From Klebsormidium nitens (Eukaryota; Streptophyta; Klebsormidiophyceae; Klebsormidiales; Klebsormidiaceae): a stretch of 64,000 bases of DNA. A program made the position numbers and the translations under genes. Below the pieces are notes generated by a model, which searched no databases, was not told the DNA's origin, and saw only the letters and a list, made by a program, of their open reading frames with translations. Location of the stretch: assembly GCA_000708835.1 (NCBI GenBank), contig DF237429.1, forward strand, positions 1-64,000, in the 5' to 3' direction. Of the stretch, positions 48,784 through 60,715 are shown piece after piece (the stretch's first letter is position 1; the number at the start of each line of letters is the position of its first letter).

Positions 48784-51216
48784 ATGGCGTCGCAAAGGGC
48801 TAAGCGGGGCGGCGTGCACGGGAGCATTCTTTCGTTTCTTTTCAGCAGCCAGTGCATAGCGAGCGCGTCGTTTGTTTTCATGTACATAATCTTCATTCAC
48901 CTCGCTCTTTTGTACACCGAGGAAGTGAAAGGGCTGAGCAACCGCCATGGGAGTCTGTCTGAGGTTAGCCTTGACCTGTCTGGGTTTCTGGGGAGTGGAA
49001 CACTCAACCAAGGGCGGAGACTACATCAGGTTAAGTCGGAGGAGCTTAGAGCAGCGCTCGGAGACCTCCAAGGTCTGCACAGGAAAGTCAAGTTCAGCTT
49101 TCCCAACTGGGCAAACGCCCTCCGGTTCTCTTTTGATGGAACGGCGTCGACGAGCCCCCAGCATCACTTCAAAGAAGAATCAATGCTTGATCACGACGCG
49201 GTGGATCCGGAATGGGCGCTTTTTGACAAGGAGATTCTAGAGGAGAGTAGGTTTGATTGGGCGCATGCGAGCAGCAGTGCAGACGAGGAAAATAGCAGCC
49301 AGGGGGGGGACGCCGGTGGCTCACAAGAAGAGAACGACGGGCCCCTCATTGGGGAAGGTGCGCCTGGGGAGGTGCAAATTGAGGACATTGTGAATGCGGA
49401 GCACATAGTGGAGGACCTAGTGGAAGCACAGCGCACGCATGCAGAGGAAGAGATCAGAGATGCAGAAGAGAAGCAGGCAAGTCGTTTTGCATGTTACCCC
49501 CCCACTTTTAGAAGAACACATTGGACATAGAGTGGATAGCAAGCTCCGTTGATCAAGGTGGTTCAGCGGTTGAATTCCTCCAAGCTGATGCGGTTGTTCT
49601 GACATCTTGCGTTCAGGTGACTTTGTATTGACATAGTTCAATCACTGGGTGGATACACCCTTGACATCGTTTGTAGCAGTCGAATTGATTGGCAGCTGAC
49701 GACCAGGATTTTTTAGACCTGAAAAACTCTCTTCGTATGGCTGTGTTTGCTTGATTGCCTTGACTCTTGAGGTGGTGCTCGATCGGCAGCTGGCGTTCAG
49801 CTTCTCTTATCAATCACCTCTGCTGTTACTGCACGAAAGGAGAATTGCCAATGTCAAGGCGGTCTACTGGAGGACCAATAAAGACAGGGAGGCTTTATGA
49901 CCCTTTCACAGGCTTCGGCAAAAGAACTCAGTCTAGAAATTCAGAGTTTTCGGCTTTTGCGTGCAGGAGCGGCTGTACGTGGAGCCCCTTCCAGAGGACA
50001 CAATGGAAGGGATTCTTCAGGAGACGACGCTGTACATAGAGGAGCGGGAAAAGTCTTTGGCGCGGCTGTCCTCGTTTGAGCCGATCGATGAAAACCCGCC
50101 AGAGCTGGAGTTGTTCGGGCTGGTGGATGAGGACTCCCGAGCTACGGGAGCCTGGATGATAGGGGAATCGTTGAGTGGTAAGTTTGTAGAGAAAGTCACA
50201 ATATAGCTGGCAATCGGTGTGCCGTTTGGTAGCAGGAGATTCTGGAGCAGATTCCTTGGATTGTGATTCACAGGAGCTGTTTGACGGAAGCGACTCCTTC
50301 CACCAGTGAGCTGTTTGAAGGAAAAAGTGCGCTCATTGCTACGAATGTGCAAAATCAAGAGACACGGACAAAGCGTGCCAGTCGATGATGTATCTAAGGG
50401 ACACCTGAACCGCTTGCCAGCACGTACCCCATTTGTCTGCGTTTCCTCACTCAAGATTGCCAGAGTGCTACTGAAAACCACTAATTGGCAGCCCCTGACT
50501 TTCATCACCTTGCTTGAGTCTGTGCAATTTCTGATCTGGGCAGCTTTTAAGATGCCTCTCGTTGAGCCCTTCCAATCGGATGCAAGTTTGAGTTTGAGGT
50601 CATGCTCCTCTTTACTCCGCAAGCAGGTTGACAGCTGGTTTCTTCAGACGACAGCTGGCTCGTTAGGATATGCAGCGAGTTTCTTCCCTATGACAGCTGG
50701 CACTTTGGATAGACAGCTGGGCCCGTAAAAGCGACAGCTGGCTTCCTTCTAAGCCTCCGGTTGTCAGCTTGAAACCACTTCAGTCCTGCTCTTGACCCCC
50801 GCAAAGCCACTGCCATCAGGATTCTGATAACGAAAATCCCAACCTGCCTTTACATCTTAGTAAAACTCAAAAAACTTCGCCCGTTGCTTCTTGCAGAGCC
50901 AGCTGTCGAGCCCGTCCAGCCTCGCGAGCCGCCCACTCGGCGGCGGCACCTTTTGGGCTTCCCCTCCGACGACTCGGCCCTGGGGGCCAGCCCGCCGTGC
51001 GCCCACGACTTGTCCGCGCTCGACCCTTTTGCGTATATGCATGCCAGCATCCAAAAGGCTTTCGACAGCGGGACCGGGCTCGTGCCGGGGCCGGCGACCA
51101 CGTTCGAGTGCGAGATGACGTTTGACGGTCAAGGACAGCGGTGCGTTGATCGCGACATTGTAACATACGGGCAGGACGAGGAGCGCGGGGGCCGGGGGGA
51201 TTGGTCCGTTGCATGA
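48784..51216 (+). CDS. Single-pass membrane protein of unknown function
   Basis: Exons 48784-49476, 49967-50177 and 50897-51216 are in frame, giving 407 residues. A basic N-terminus (RAKRGG) is followed by a hydrophobic stretch at about residues 24-44 (ASFVFMYIIFIHLALLY), which suggests a type II anchor with a lumenal or extracellular C-terminus. The rest is acidic (EEENSSQGGD, EDIVNAEHIVEDLVEAQR) and contains WANALRFSFDG. The last exon is Pro-rich, with SALDPFAYMHASIQKAFDSG. The first intron appears to be GC-AG: the donor reads AAGCAG then GCAAGT, and only this join gives EEKQ-ERLYVEP in frame. I do not recognise a family. The final exon could have an internal splice site, so the C-terminus is less certain than the rest. 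Confidence 0.62.
50630..50741. repeat. Array of GACAGCTGG motifs in an intron
   Basis: GACAGCTGG occurs five times, starting at 50630, 50650, 50692, 50712 and 50733, so spacings are 20, 42, 20 and 21 bases. It lies in the second intron of the membrane-protein gene. The motif contains the palindrome CAGCTG. Confidence 0.85.
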
Positions 51217-53185
51217 GCGCACGCGAGCCACGTGGCGAGGTGGGCCCTCGCGTTACTTCGTACGTTGTTCAGTTTGTTTGCGAATCGGTGGCTGGTGGAG
51301 GCATTGCGTGACATGACGGCCACAATCTGGTGACAGCTGTTGAGAGACATGCGCTTTACAAGGATCATTTCCAGAAGCTATCTTGTTCGAGCGTGTATGT
51401 TACAATCACCTTCTACCGTCAGGGGCGTCCTTTGCAACTCGTGTAGTGTCCTGCCAGCTTGCTACATCGCCTTCTTCAGAAGCCTCGATCGCCAAATAAC
51501 GAATAGTCAGTATCTCGGAGAGCTCATGTGGCCAAGTCGTGCACACTATCAGTCACGATGTGACAGTTGATGTGGACGTTCGCTGTTAAAGTTGCCGTGC
51601 TTTTCGGAGTCTGCAATCTCGTCTCCCTATTGTGTTGGTTGTGTGTACGTCTGGCAAAGCTTGCGACTCTCTTTAACTTCTTACAAACAATTCTCCGTTT
51701 CCAGATACAAACGGGATCATCAGATGAGTGGGCACGAATTGTGCCCGGCCCCGAAAGAGGAGGTATGACTGCACGCGATGCACGAAGTGTCAGGTAGATC
51801 TGCCAGCGATAGCGGAGAATCCGATCGACTTCAGGATGAGCCCGTGGTGTTGAAAAAACCCAGTTCAACAACAAGCCAGTACAGTGCATCTACTACAGCA
51901 TCTGCTGATGAATCAGAATTAGGAGAGGCTGAGCGGGCAAACTCGATTTGCGCCCAAACTTTTACAAAACATCGATCAGCTGTAGAATTGCGAAATATCA
52001 GACGCTGGCTAGATGCTAATGCCGAAGACCAAAAGGAACTTGGTCAATGTAAGTTAAGCTACGAATCAGAACCGTAAATTGTTGCCCGTTGTTGGAAACT
52101 TTACGGAACATGTGACTCCCGGAGCTTGAGTACGGCCTGCCGGCGCCGCGCCGCGCCGCGCCGCGGAGTGCATGACGAATTTCAATCAGCCTTCGCATCA
52201 TGGGCCGCGCAAGCCCAGGTACTAATGCTGTGCAATGACGACACTTTTTGCTCCATGGTCTGGCGCACTTTGATGAGTGGGACTTTGCCCAGGCATGTGC
52301 CAATCCGACTATAGCTCCGCACTGATATCGATCGACCGAACGCTGAATGATTGCATCTATACATCGCATGCTAGCCACCTAGCCGCCTAGAGATCATGTA
52401 CATGAATACGCAAATGTATAACAAGTCGATTAAATTGAGCATATATGATTCTAAGGCAACCGTCCCAATCACATGATCGAGGATCATCACATAAAACGCC
52501 TCGCGCGTGGCTTTTGCGGCTACTAGGGCAGACTGAGTCCCACCAGTTGTCCAGAGTTTGTGGTAAGATCTATCCTGGGCGGGCTAGGCGTCCCGGCAAC
52601 GACGCCAGGCAAAGCGCGCGTAACTGGCAGCAAGCTCAGCTCTGGAATTCTTAACCACCTGGTTTTATTGAACTAGCTGCATGCAGCCTACAAGCTCCTA
52701 CTCAAGCAATCGAATGACTAGCCGAGCGGGCTCTTACCAAACTTTACCGTATTTTGACTGGAAGTATTTAAGCGGGCAGCTAAGTGGCCCCAACATCGAC
52801 TCGAGTCTTCTCATTTCCACCTACTACAAACGACTGCTTATAACGCAGCTGTCCAAAACTCCTACGACGCACCATTGGATCAATGTCCAACCCAAGCAAC
52901 GGGTACGACTCCAAGAACCCACGTCGTCAAAAAGCATCCACCTGAGAAATAACTTACGACTGCACTAACCGCAATCGAAAGAAGCAAGTGAAGCGCTCGC
53001 ATAAATATACTTTGCACGCCTGTCCTCTGCGGCCACACAACAACCTTAAAAAAGTGGACAACTACAACCAGGATTATCCGAGCTGAAGCTTACGCTCAAC
53101 CTATTAACTACCGACCATCATTACCGCAAGCATAACGGAGGGGACCAAGCGCGCAGACGCGCGGTTTGGAACAAGGTTAAGGTTC
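51217..53185. other. Intergenic, two weak coding candidates only
   Basis: This 2-kb stretch separates the membrane-protein gene from the 3' end of the beta-helix gene. A hydrophobic frame at 51567-51797 and a Ser/Glu-rich frame at 51778-52077 overlap. The only in-frame splice between them would need a 31-base intron, too short to accept. A CCGCG microsatellite lies at about 52140-52163. I annotate no gene here. Confidence 0.5.
52140..52163. repeat. CCGCG microsatellite
   Basis: A run of about five CCGCG-like units lies in otherwise moderate-GC intergenic DNA. Confidence 0.7.
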
Positions 53186-56100
53186 CTAGGGTGTCATCAG
53201 ATCACCCGCTCTCAGAGCGGTCACGTTGACCGCAGTGCGATTCGACGCCGTCGTAGAGTTGGCGAGCCTGGTCAGGTTGGCGGTGATGTTGGTCGCCGTC
53301 GCATTCAGCGTGGCCGTCAGATTATTGACTGCAGGTAGAGCACCGCACATCGGCTCAATTCGTTACTGTCAAGACCGCGCACATCAGCTCAATTTCTGCC
53401 AAAACTCCGGGATTGGTTCTCGAACAGAAGGATATCTTCATCTGAGAACAAGTGTTGAAAATCAGTGTTAGTCTGTGTATCTTCGTAATCGAGCCGTGGT
53501 TTGAGGTCCCTGGACGAACGGCGGAAGGAGGCACACCTGTTTACAGTGCTCTAAAGATGGCTCGGTTTGCGGGAGAGACAACTCGAGATTGCCCCTCGTG
53601 CAAGTAGAACTTTAAAGCTGGGAGGACGACTAGACTGCGGTACCCGCTTTCGGAAGACAAGCTCATCAAACCGAAGCGGCCCCAGAAACGCGCCTTGGAA
53701 TAAAGCTACGACACAAGGACCAGGAAAGAGAGCAACGTACATCAACGTACTCGAAAAGCGGCGACAGAACTCGCCGGTTGCCACTCTATTACGCTCGATC
53801 ATTTGCCGCGCACTTTGTCGCAATCGCAACTCGTCAGACAAGTGCTGTGGACTAGCATCGGCAGAAAATCAGAAACGTGTGCGCGAGCACTCACGGAAGG
53901 AGGTGGTGTTATAGCCGAGTGCATAGCACGCGTAGCCGCTGCCGTAGAAGCCCGCATTGCAGGTGCAGTTGACGCCGACGGGCGTGAGAATCCCGGTCGC
54001 GTTCTTATCGCAAATCATCATCGGGTCACAGTTGATGCAGCCTGAGAAAAAGAGGGCGGAGTCCCAACTTCGTATAAGTACAGGCATCAACCTTTCTTGA
54101 CCACTCCGGTTCAGAGTCTGGTTAGATTCTCTTGACTAGGCGGTGCATTGGTCAAATCAGCCACTGGGCGTAGGAACCTAAACGTAGGGCGTTCACGTAC
54201 TTTGCGTTGAGCAGAATTCTTTGCTGATTAGAAGGTAGCGACTCCACGACACTGTTAACTATAGGACGAGGAACGAGCGTAAAAAGAGAATCCTACAGGA
54301 AGCAGATCAAGAGAAAGTGCTGAACGTAACGAGAAACATCGAGAACGAAGGAGTTGAGATCACAGGAGTATAAAAGGAGCCGAAGAGAGTCCCTCACTCG
54401 CGTTAGAGTAGCCGCTGTAAGGGCTTTGCGCGTTGACCACTCCCAAGGGGATTGCAGGGCAGAATGACGTGGCACTCGTGTCGTCATATGTGTACTCCAC
54501 GTAGACGTTGTCGCCCAGGCCCTGCCACGTGGCAAAAACGGGGGGACGTCAAACGGTGGGTCACTTGGAGAACAAAGCAAAGAGCACGCGGAGTCTGTAG
54601 AAGTGTCAGGCGGGTTCTGAAAATCACCGAAGCGAGACTGCTGACGTCAGACTTTTGGCGACAAAAGACCACCAAGAGCAGTTCTACAAGCGCTTCACTT
54701 CATCATCTCGAGGGAAAGCAAATACGCCCTCGCAACTGTGTCGGTTGCGAAATCCGATTGAAGGTTTGTGTCCTGCAGTACCGGCGACGTTTTTAGCCGG
54801 ACCCGTCTGATGACAAGTGCTGATCTGCTCGTTCTTTTAAAAAGGCGTGGATTGAGCCTACGTGCAAATGCGATCAGTCAAAGGGGGATCAAACAGTCAA
54901 GCTACCGGCCCAGACGTCCATCGGTAAGATGTGGTTGGCCCTTCCAAGGTCTGCGTTTTATGCAGCTCTGCGTTCCGAAATCAGGTTGACTTGACCGGTC
55001 CAACGATCTCATCCAGGTTAGTCACGGGTTACTGAACCAACGTTCGTTAACTCACCACCACTTGCGGCACGTTCGCCGTGAAATTGTTCCCGCCGCAGAA
55101 GGACGGTTCCTTGTTTCGGGTTGACACAACCGCCCTGACAAATCCATCCAATTCAGTTATGGGTTACCAAACAAGGTTTCGCTAACTCACCACCACTTGC
55201 GCCACGTTCGCCGTGAAGTTGTCCCCGCCGCAAAAGGACGTGTTCTTTGAGCCGTACGTGTAGACAGCGCCTCCACGTGGCGCCTGGTTGTTCTCGAAGG
55301 AGTTACCGGCGAAGACACCGTAGCCGTGCATGTAGACGGCACCCCCTCCGGTCTGCACAACGCAACGATGCGTATCTTGATTTGTTCGAGAATCAGACGA
55401 AGGACACCGTCTGGCAACACGAAGACATGATATTCAACTGAAACGACTTCGATCACTTTCTAGTCAGCTCGAAAAAAGGAAGTTAAGCTGCGCCTTTCGT
55501 TGAGGGCAACTCGAGCGTCGAGGGACACAGTCTGCAACGCTCAGTAATCGAATCAAATGATAAATCGGTGCGAACCGTCATACTTACCGCAGATCAAGAT
55601 CTCAGTACCATAACCCCTGTTTCGTCAAGAATGATTAGTAAACTCTGAGCTAAAACTGACGATGTCCGGTTTCAACCGACTTTCTTTTGTCTGGAAAACC
55701 GCTGCTTTTGAGGGCGTATCTCAGAACCATGGTAAGAGCAGGTTAATCTAAGAGAAGCTGGGAGGACTGACCGCTGACGTCCCGTTGATGAAGTCGGTGT
55801 ACGTAATGGTCGCGTTGGATCCTGACGTCACGTAGATAGCGCCTCCCTCCTGCAAAGCTTCAACCTTTTACGTAAGTGCGAGTTCTAAGCAACCTTTCTT
55901 GTTGCTAGGAGCTGCAGGGTAATCACTGTGCTCGTGATACCTTCTGCCACACTCGCTCCTCGCTCTGCTTTTGAAAGATCCACTATCACCTCATTTACAA
56001 GTCGGGTTCGAGCTTTGCAAACTCGTTTCATTATCCGGATTGATTCCCAATAAGGTGATCTCCTGTTGCGCTACCAAAATTTGCAAACCGCTAACGAAAC

Positions 56101-59100
56101 TCTATTCTAGGCGCACTTCCTTCTGGCGTTTCGCTGCTAGAACCTGAAATCTCTGAAAGACTCTGTTTCTTTAAAGTGCTGAAGCATCAAAGATAGCCTG
56201 GCTCAGCTGACGTACTCTTCGACATCGCCTCGACGTATGCCACTTCCGACAATCTATCTCCATTTAAACAAGCCTGCAAAGCTCCGTTTGCCTACAGTCT
56301 GATAGCTCTGAGATCGTACAGATCCAAGAAGCTATAGAATTCTTCAAGAAAGATCATCCGCAAGGTCTCAGATCTAGGTCTAGAATCCTCAATCCCGCTG
56401 TTTTAATCCAATGGTAACCCACCTCAGTAGCTTCGCTCTCGGCGAACACGCTGTCTGTGATGAGCGCATAGCCCCCGGAGCTGTACATGTAGATGGCGCC
56501 CCCGGACCTGCCAGCAATAGAGGCATAGAAGATGCTGTCCTTCACGCTCAAAGTCTTGCCTCCAGAGCCGTTGTCAAGGTAGACAGCGCCTGCGGAAAAT
56601 GGTATGGAGCTGAGAAATTTGGAAATTAAGAAACTGTCTGATACATTGCCTGTCTAGGATGTTTGGTGTTAGGTTAATTCCACCTGTCATGTTGGAAGTA
56701 TTGGAATCGGTGAGCTTTGTTCATTCGAGGACTCAAGCGAGCTATCAATTGACGAAAACGCGGGCAATTTTGTACGCAAGAAAAGAGCAAATGTGTAGTG
56801 TCCACAAGAAGCGGTCAGTCAGCAGAAGTCACCACAATCGAGCGCCGAGGCAAACCTATGTGTGGATTCTCCTCGAAAGGGGACGAAGTTCCAGAAAGCT
56901 TACGAGTCTCGATCCTCAAATGAGACAAGTGTCGAGCAAGACGATAAGCAGCCGCAACAGTTATAAAAGATAGAGAAAGTGTCATCAAAGCCCGCCAAAA
57001 ATGGAACATCTTGATGGATTGTAACGTCTCAGTCTGTGAGGGGGGAGGCCGTTACCTCCGTCCCTTTCGGCAGTGTTGTTGTAGAAGACACATCCGAGGA
57101 AGGTCGTGTTCCCTCCGGTGTACACTGCCGCTCCATACTGGACAAGAGGCAGTTTACACCAGGTCAAAAGACCGCACAATATGCGGTGGGAATAGGCACG
57201 AAGGCAAATGATTTACTACAGGTCGTGAGAGAGACATCCGGTGAAGAAGCACGCTTCAAACAACGTCAAGCACAGCAAATGTGTTTTGAAGGCCCTTTCC
57301 CGCCGGATATTCTAGAGAGTCTTTCCGCCAGGTTTTGTGAACGGTCTTGATCAAGCATCCACATTCTGGCACCAGTCCCTCGATCCCCTTTCGACTGAGA
57401 TGGACTCTTTCAGAGGATTGGAATCGAGCACACCACCGAACCTTCCCATCGGATATCCAAGCGGCTGTAGGAACGATGCGAAAGGGCCGACTCACATAAG
57501 CGTAGTTGTTGGTGAAAGCGACGTTGATAAAGCTAGCGACAGCGTTGTCTCCGACCAGGACCGCGCCTCCATAGTAGTCCGACTGCAAAAGAGAACCAAA
57601 AATTTCTGCTCCCAGTCCCGTTGAGCGAGAACATCAAAAATGAGGGACAGCCACTTGTGGGCATGACCTTTGTAAGTGATTGGAGAAATTTCGCCAGACA
57701 ATCTGCACTTTTCTGGCTGCTCCCCTCAGCGATTCCGGACAGCACAGGGTCTTTCATTCTGTCGAAAATGGTATTCCCGTACTTGGAGCTGTTAGATTAC
57801 ACCGGTGGGTTGACAGTATGCCAGGGATGACGCAGAACATGCCAACCTGGGCAGGGGCACTTCCTCCAGACTCTTTCCAGCGTCGCTACAATGAAGAGAA
57901 GCGCACAAACGTGCAATTTGACTAGAAGAAAAGTCTTAAACAAGGCTGCTGTGCAATATACACAGTCATAGTCGCAAGGCTTGGGACCACTCACGTAGCC
58001 ATATGACAGCTCCAGGTTCTGGAAGACAACAGGGCCCACCAAGTCCGCAACTTCGAAAAGTTGAACCTGCATCAAGAAAATGGGGTCAGGTCCAAACGCA
58101 GTTCTCAAAGGCAACCAATGAAGACTGCTCACGTTTGGTCAAGTAAAAAGGGACGCAGGGGCTTCCTGTCCAGTTGTGTTGACTAGCTTAGCACAGCATG
58201 GAACCCCGCCCCTCAGATTCCAAAGCTGCGGACGAGCAAAGTTCCCAACAGTTCCCCTATCCTTGAAGCCCAAGGTTGTCATGTACACAGGAAGTGACTG
58301 ATTAATGTAGGCTCAGGGGTTCTGAGACTTTGACAATATCTTTTTCTCAGCATCTGCAGTCCCAAATTCTGTTGACGGGGCTGCAGCAAGCACAGATAGT
58401 TTGTCTTAATCTCACAGCGAAGACAACATTGCCCCATCCTTGCATCCAACATCTCGCAGATTTTGAGGACAGAGGTAGAGCTCACAATGACTATCCAAAT
58501 GCTTCTTTAGGGATTGGTATGTAAAGAGTAAATGGTACTCTAGAATTTTAAGGATTCTCAAGTCCTCAAGTTCTCAAGTCCCAGCCTGTTTCACACAAAA
58601 TGGGGAGGGCAATGCAGCTTTTGCTCACATAACCATAACCATAGTAGTCTGTGTCGAGGCTCCCGTAAATGGTATACGGAGCGCCCGTGGTAGTGTTGCC
58701 GCCAATGATCGTAACCGCCTTGCTGACCTCGAGGGTTACATTAACCTCGATGTCGCTGCAAAGAAGGGCACCCAGGTTCAGAGGAGCTAACAGTGAGGGA
58801 CCGAGTTTGCCAAGTGCTGGACTTGGGGTTTTGGGGCAGTGCCTTGCAATAGTGTGACGGTATGAAGACAAGTGACAAAGGCACTTGTGGAGCCTGCGAG
58901 GAAGTCCAAGTGGTAAGCGGCAGCCGCATTGCAGCGAAGCATCAATTTTTGTCGAGCGCAATTGTCCCCAGATGCTGTCACATGTCGTGAATGCCCTGAC
59001 GCATACATGAGGAATCAGCGTTGTGTGAGGCAAGAAGTTGGAGCTTCAAGCTCGGCTTCTGGTAAAGCGTTACTGCCAGCTGGACTTCAGCAAATTAGAA

Positions 59101-60466
59101 AGAGCAGATATTCCACAAATGATTGTTTTCTCAGCCTGACAGGATTGAAGAAGTAGCGTCAAAGAAGTGAGTGTAATTCCACAGCGAAAAAGTATCTAGT
59201 CGTTGAGGCATTGAGCATAGAGGCAGTCAGGTGATTTTCACTTGACCAGCTTCTGAGCAATTTCTGGGCCCTTTTGCCACCCCCAAGAACATTCCTTTCG
59301 CACTGCTTTCTGTTTCATACCTGCACTTTCTCTCTGATATTACTCATGATATATTATTGAAGAAGAACACTCTTTCAGCATTTCCGCTTTTTCTTTGCAA
59401 GATTACATGTAGTCACTTTGCAAATGCTACCAACATTGCCCCACTTTTACCGTCCAAACCCACACAAGTACTCCAAAGGTGAAACTTTTGACAGCTCCTA
59501 AAATCTCCCCACTCTTTCCGTCCAACCAACACAAGTAGTCTAAAGCTGGAACTTTTAACAGCTCTCTGTTTCTCTCGTACACGCCACAATCTCACCTGCA
59601 GATTACAATGACTTCCCCTAGCCTCGCAGACTTGAGCTTTGCCTGCAGGTTCACAGGGTCTGTGTATCCCACGCAGGTCGTGTTGGGCCCAGCCACACTC
59701 CCAATTGCTGGAAATGTCGTATTCAGGAGTTGCGCTGCAAAGGGAGGACTGGGAAAGTTACACTTCTGCTCTGGCACCATGCTTTCAACGTTTGCTGCAT
59801 ATGTTCCCTGCATTGGCAGTCAAAGATTTGACCCGCAAGTGAGACCCCCACTGCATCTAGTAAGGATGTTCCTGGCAGCATTTTAGAGGCTGTAACCTGA
59901 AGAGCATCTACACTTGCGCAGGTAATCAGAAAGAACCGCCATCAACTTACAATGCCAGAGGAAAGCAGCACAAGCTTCCTGCTTTTGCACATTACCCCAC
60001 ACATGCGAAACCAGGACGGGGCTTGAAGAACTCCGGCACCTTGAGCTCCCATAACGAGGAAAGGAAGAGCACATTCCTCCCACTTTGAACATTGTGACTA
60101 CTTTAAGCCCTCTCCAAGCTTGCACTTTACTGCTGGAAGCAAAAAGTCTCCTTACCAGTGGGCAGAGACCTAAACTGAGAACTCTCGAGTGTATAAAATT
60201 TGTGCTGGCAGTTGAAAGCTTTGGCAAATTAACTGCACAATATGAGTCGCCAAGCTTGGTTCTTGATCCTAATTCAAAAGAGCTGTGAGAATGGGAAGCC
60301 CATCCCCCAATATCAAGAGCAACAAAGCAACAATGCAATTGACGGCCAAAAGCATAACAGGCACACAAGATTGAGCAAAGAGGTCGATGGCCTTACCTTC
60401 TGTCTGGCATGCCAGCAGAAAGAGCAAAGCGCACAGGGCGGCGGCGACAGGCACTATGCGTGCCAT
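53186..60466 (-). CDS. Secreted beta-helix protein with Pmp-like repeats
   Basis: Twelve exons: 60466-60397, 59734-59596, 58755-58629, 58066-57995, 57582-57496, 57137-57056, 56589-56423, 55849-55772, 55352-55191, 54521-54398, 54041-53895, 53328-53186, in frame, 465 residues. The first exon encodes a signal peptide (MARIVPVAAALCALLFLLAC). Residues about 105-330 contain repeats of 25-30 residues beginning GGA(V/I) with a later F-x-x-N-like element (GGAVLVGDNAVASFINVAFTNN, GGAIYVTSGSNATITYTDFIN, GGAVYMHGYGVFAGNSFENN). This is the signature of chlamydial polymorphic outer membrane protein repeats, which form a right-handed beta-helix. Many exons start at a repeat start. Residues 370-418 form a Cys-rich EGF-like module (CTCNAGFYGSGYAC), and the last 47 residues carry seven N-glycosylation sequons. 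Likely role is at the cell surface or wall; the specific function is unknown. The exon 2 acceptor could instead leave its start at 59707, nine residues shorter. Confidence 0.8.
55056..55325. repeat. Tandem copy of the end of a beta-helix exon
   Basis: The last 45 codons of the exon ending at 55191, with its donor, are repeated in diverged form at about 55056-55190. Both donors read GTGGTG then GTGAGTTA, 135 bases apart. Translations are CGGDNFTANVAQVV and CGGNNFTANVPQVV. Reading through the first donor meets an in-frame TAG at once, and no acceptor gives the downstream copy a matching phase, so the copy is probably not used. Confidence 0.82.
59439..59564. repeat. Intronic tandem repeat, about 67-bp period
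   Basis: A unit beginning CCCCAC and ending ACAGCTC occurs at 59439-59497 and, slightly diverged, at 59507-59564. It lies in the second intron of the beta-helix gene. Confidence 0.8.
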
Positions 60467-60496
60467 TGCTTTTGCTGTGCTGTACCTAAGATGCGA

Positions 60497-60536
60497 GCGA
60501 AAGATGCTAGCAAAGAGCGAAAGATGCTAGCAAAGA
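60497..60536. repeat. Perfect 20-bp tandem repeat in the 5' leader of the beta-helix gene
   Basis: The unit GCGAAAGATGCTAGCAAAGA is present twice in exact succession, about 30 bases upstream of the start codon at 60466. It must fall in the leader or core promoter. Confidence 0.85.
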
Positions 60537-60707
60537 GCAAGAGATTGTGTTATACCTTCTAATAGGTTCAAACTCATTTGACAATGATGAAAAGGAGGAA
60601 TTCAGAAGCCTGTCTGAATGAGGTTCTGGAGGTGGCAATGCCAATAGCAATGGCTTTGAACGATGCTTTAGTCCAAGATTCACTGATAACCACTTGTCAA
60701 TGTATAG

Positions 60708-60715
60708 TATATATA
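60708..60715 (-). promoter_or_regulatory. Candidate TATA box of the beta-helix gene
   Basis: A TATATATA octamer lies about 245 bases upstream of the start codon at 60466. It would fit a core promoter if the 5' leader is about 200 bases. AT-rich DNA surrounds it, so chance is possible. Confidence 0.33.

Noticed and set aside
51567-52077. Two-exon membrane protein candidate
   Set aside because: The in-frame join needs a 31-base intron, and no further supporting exon was found.
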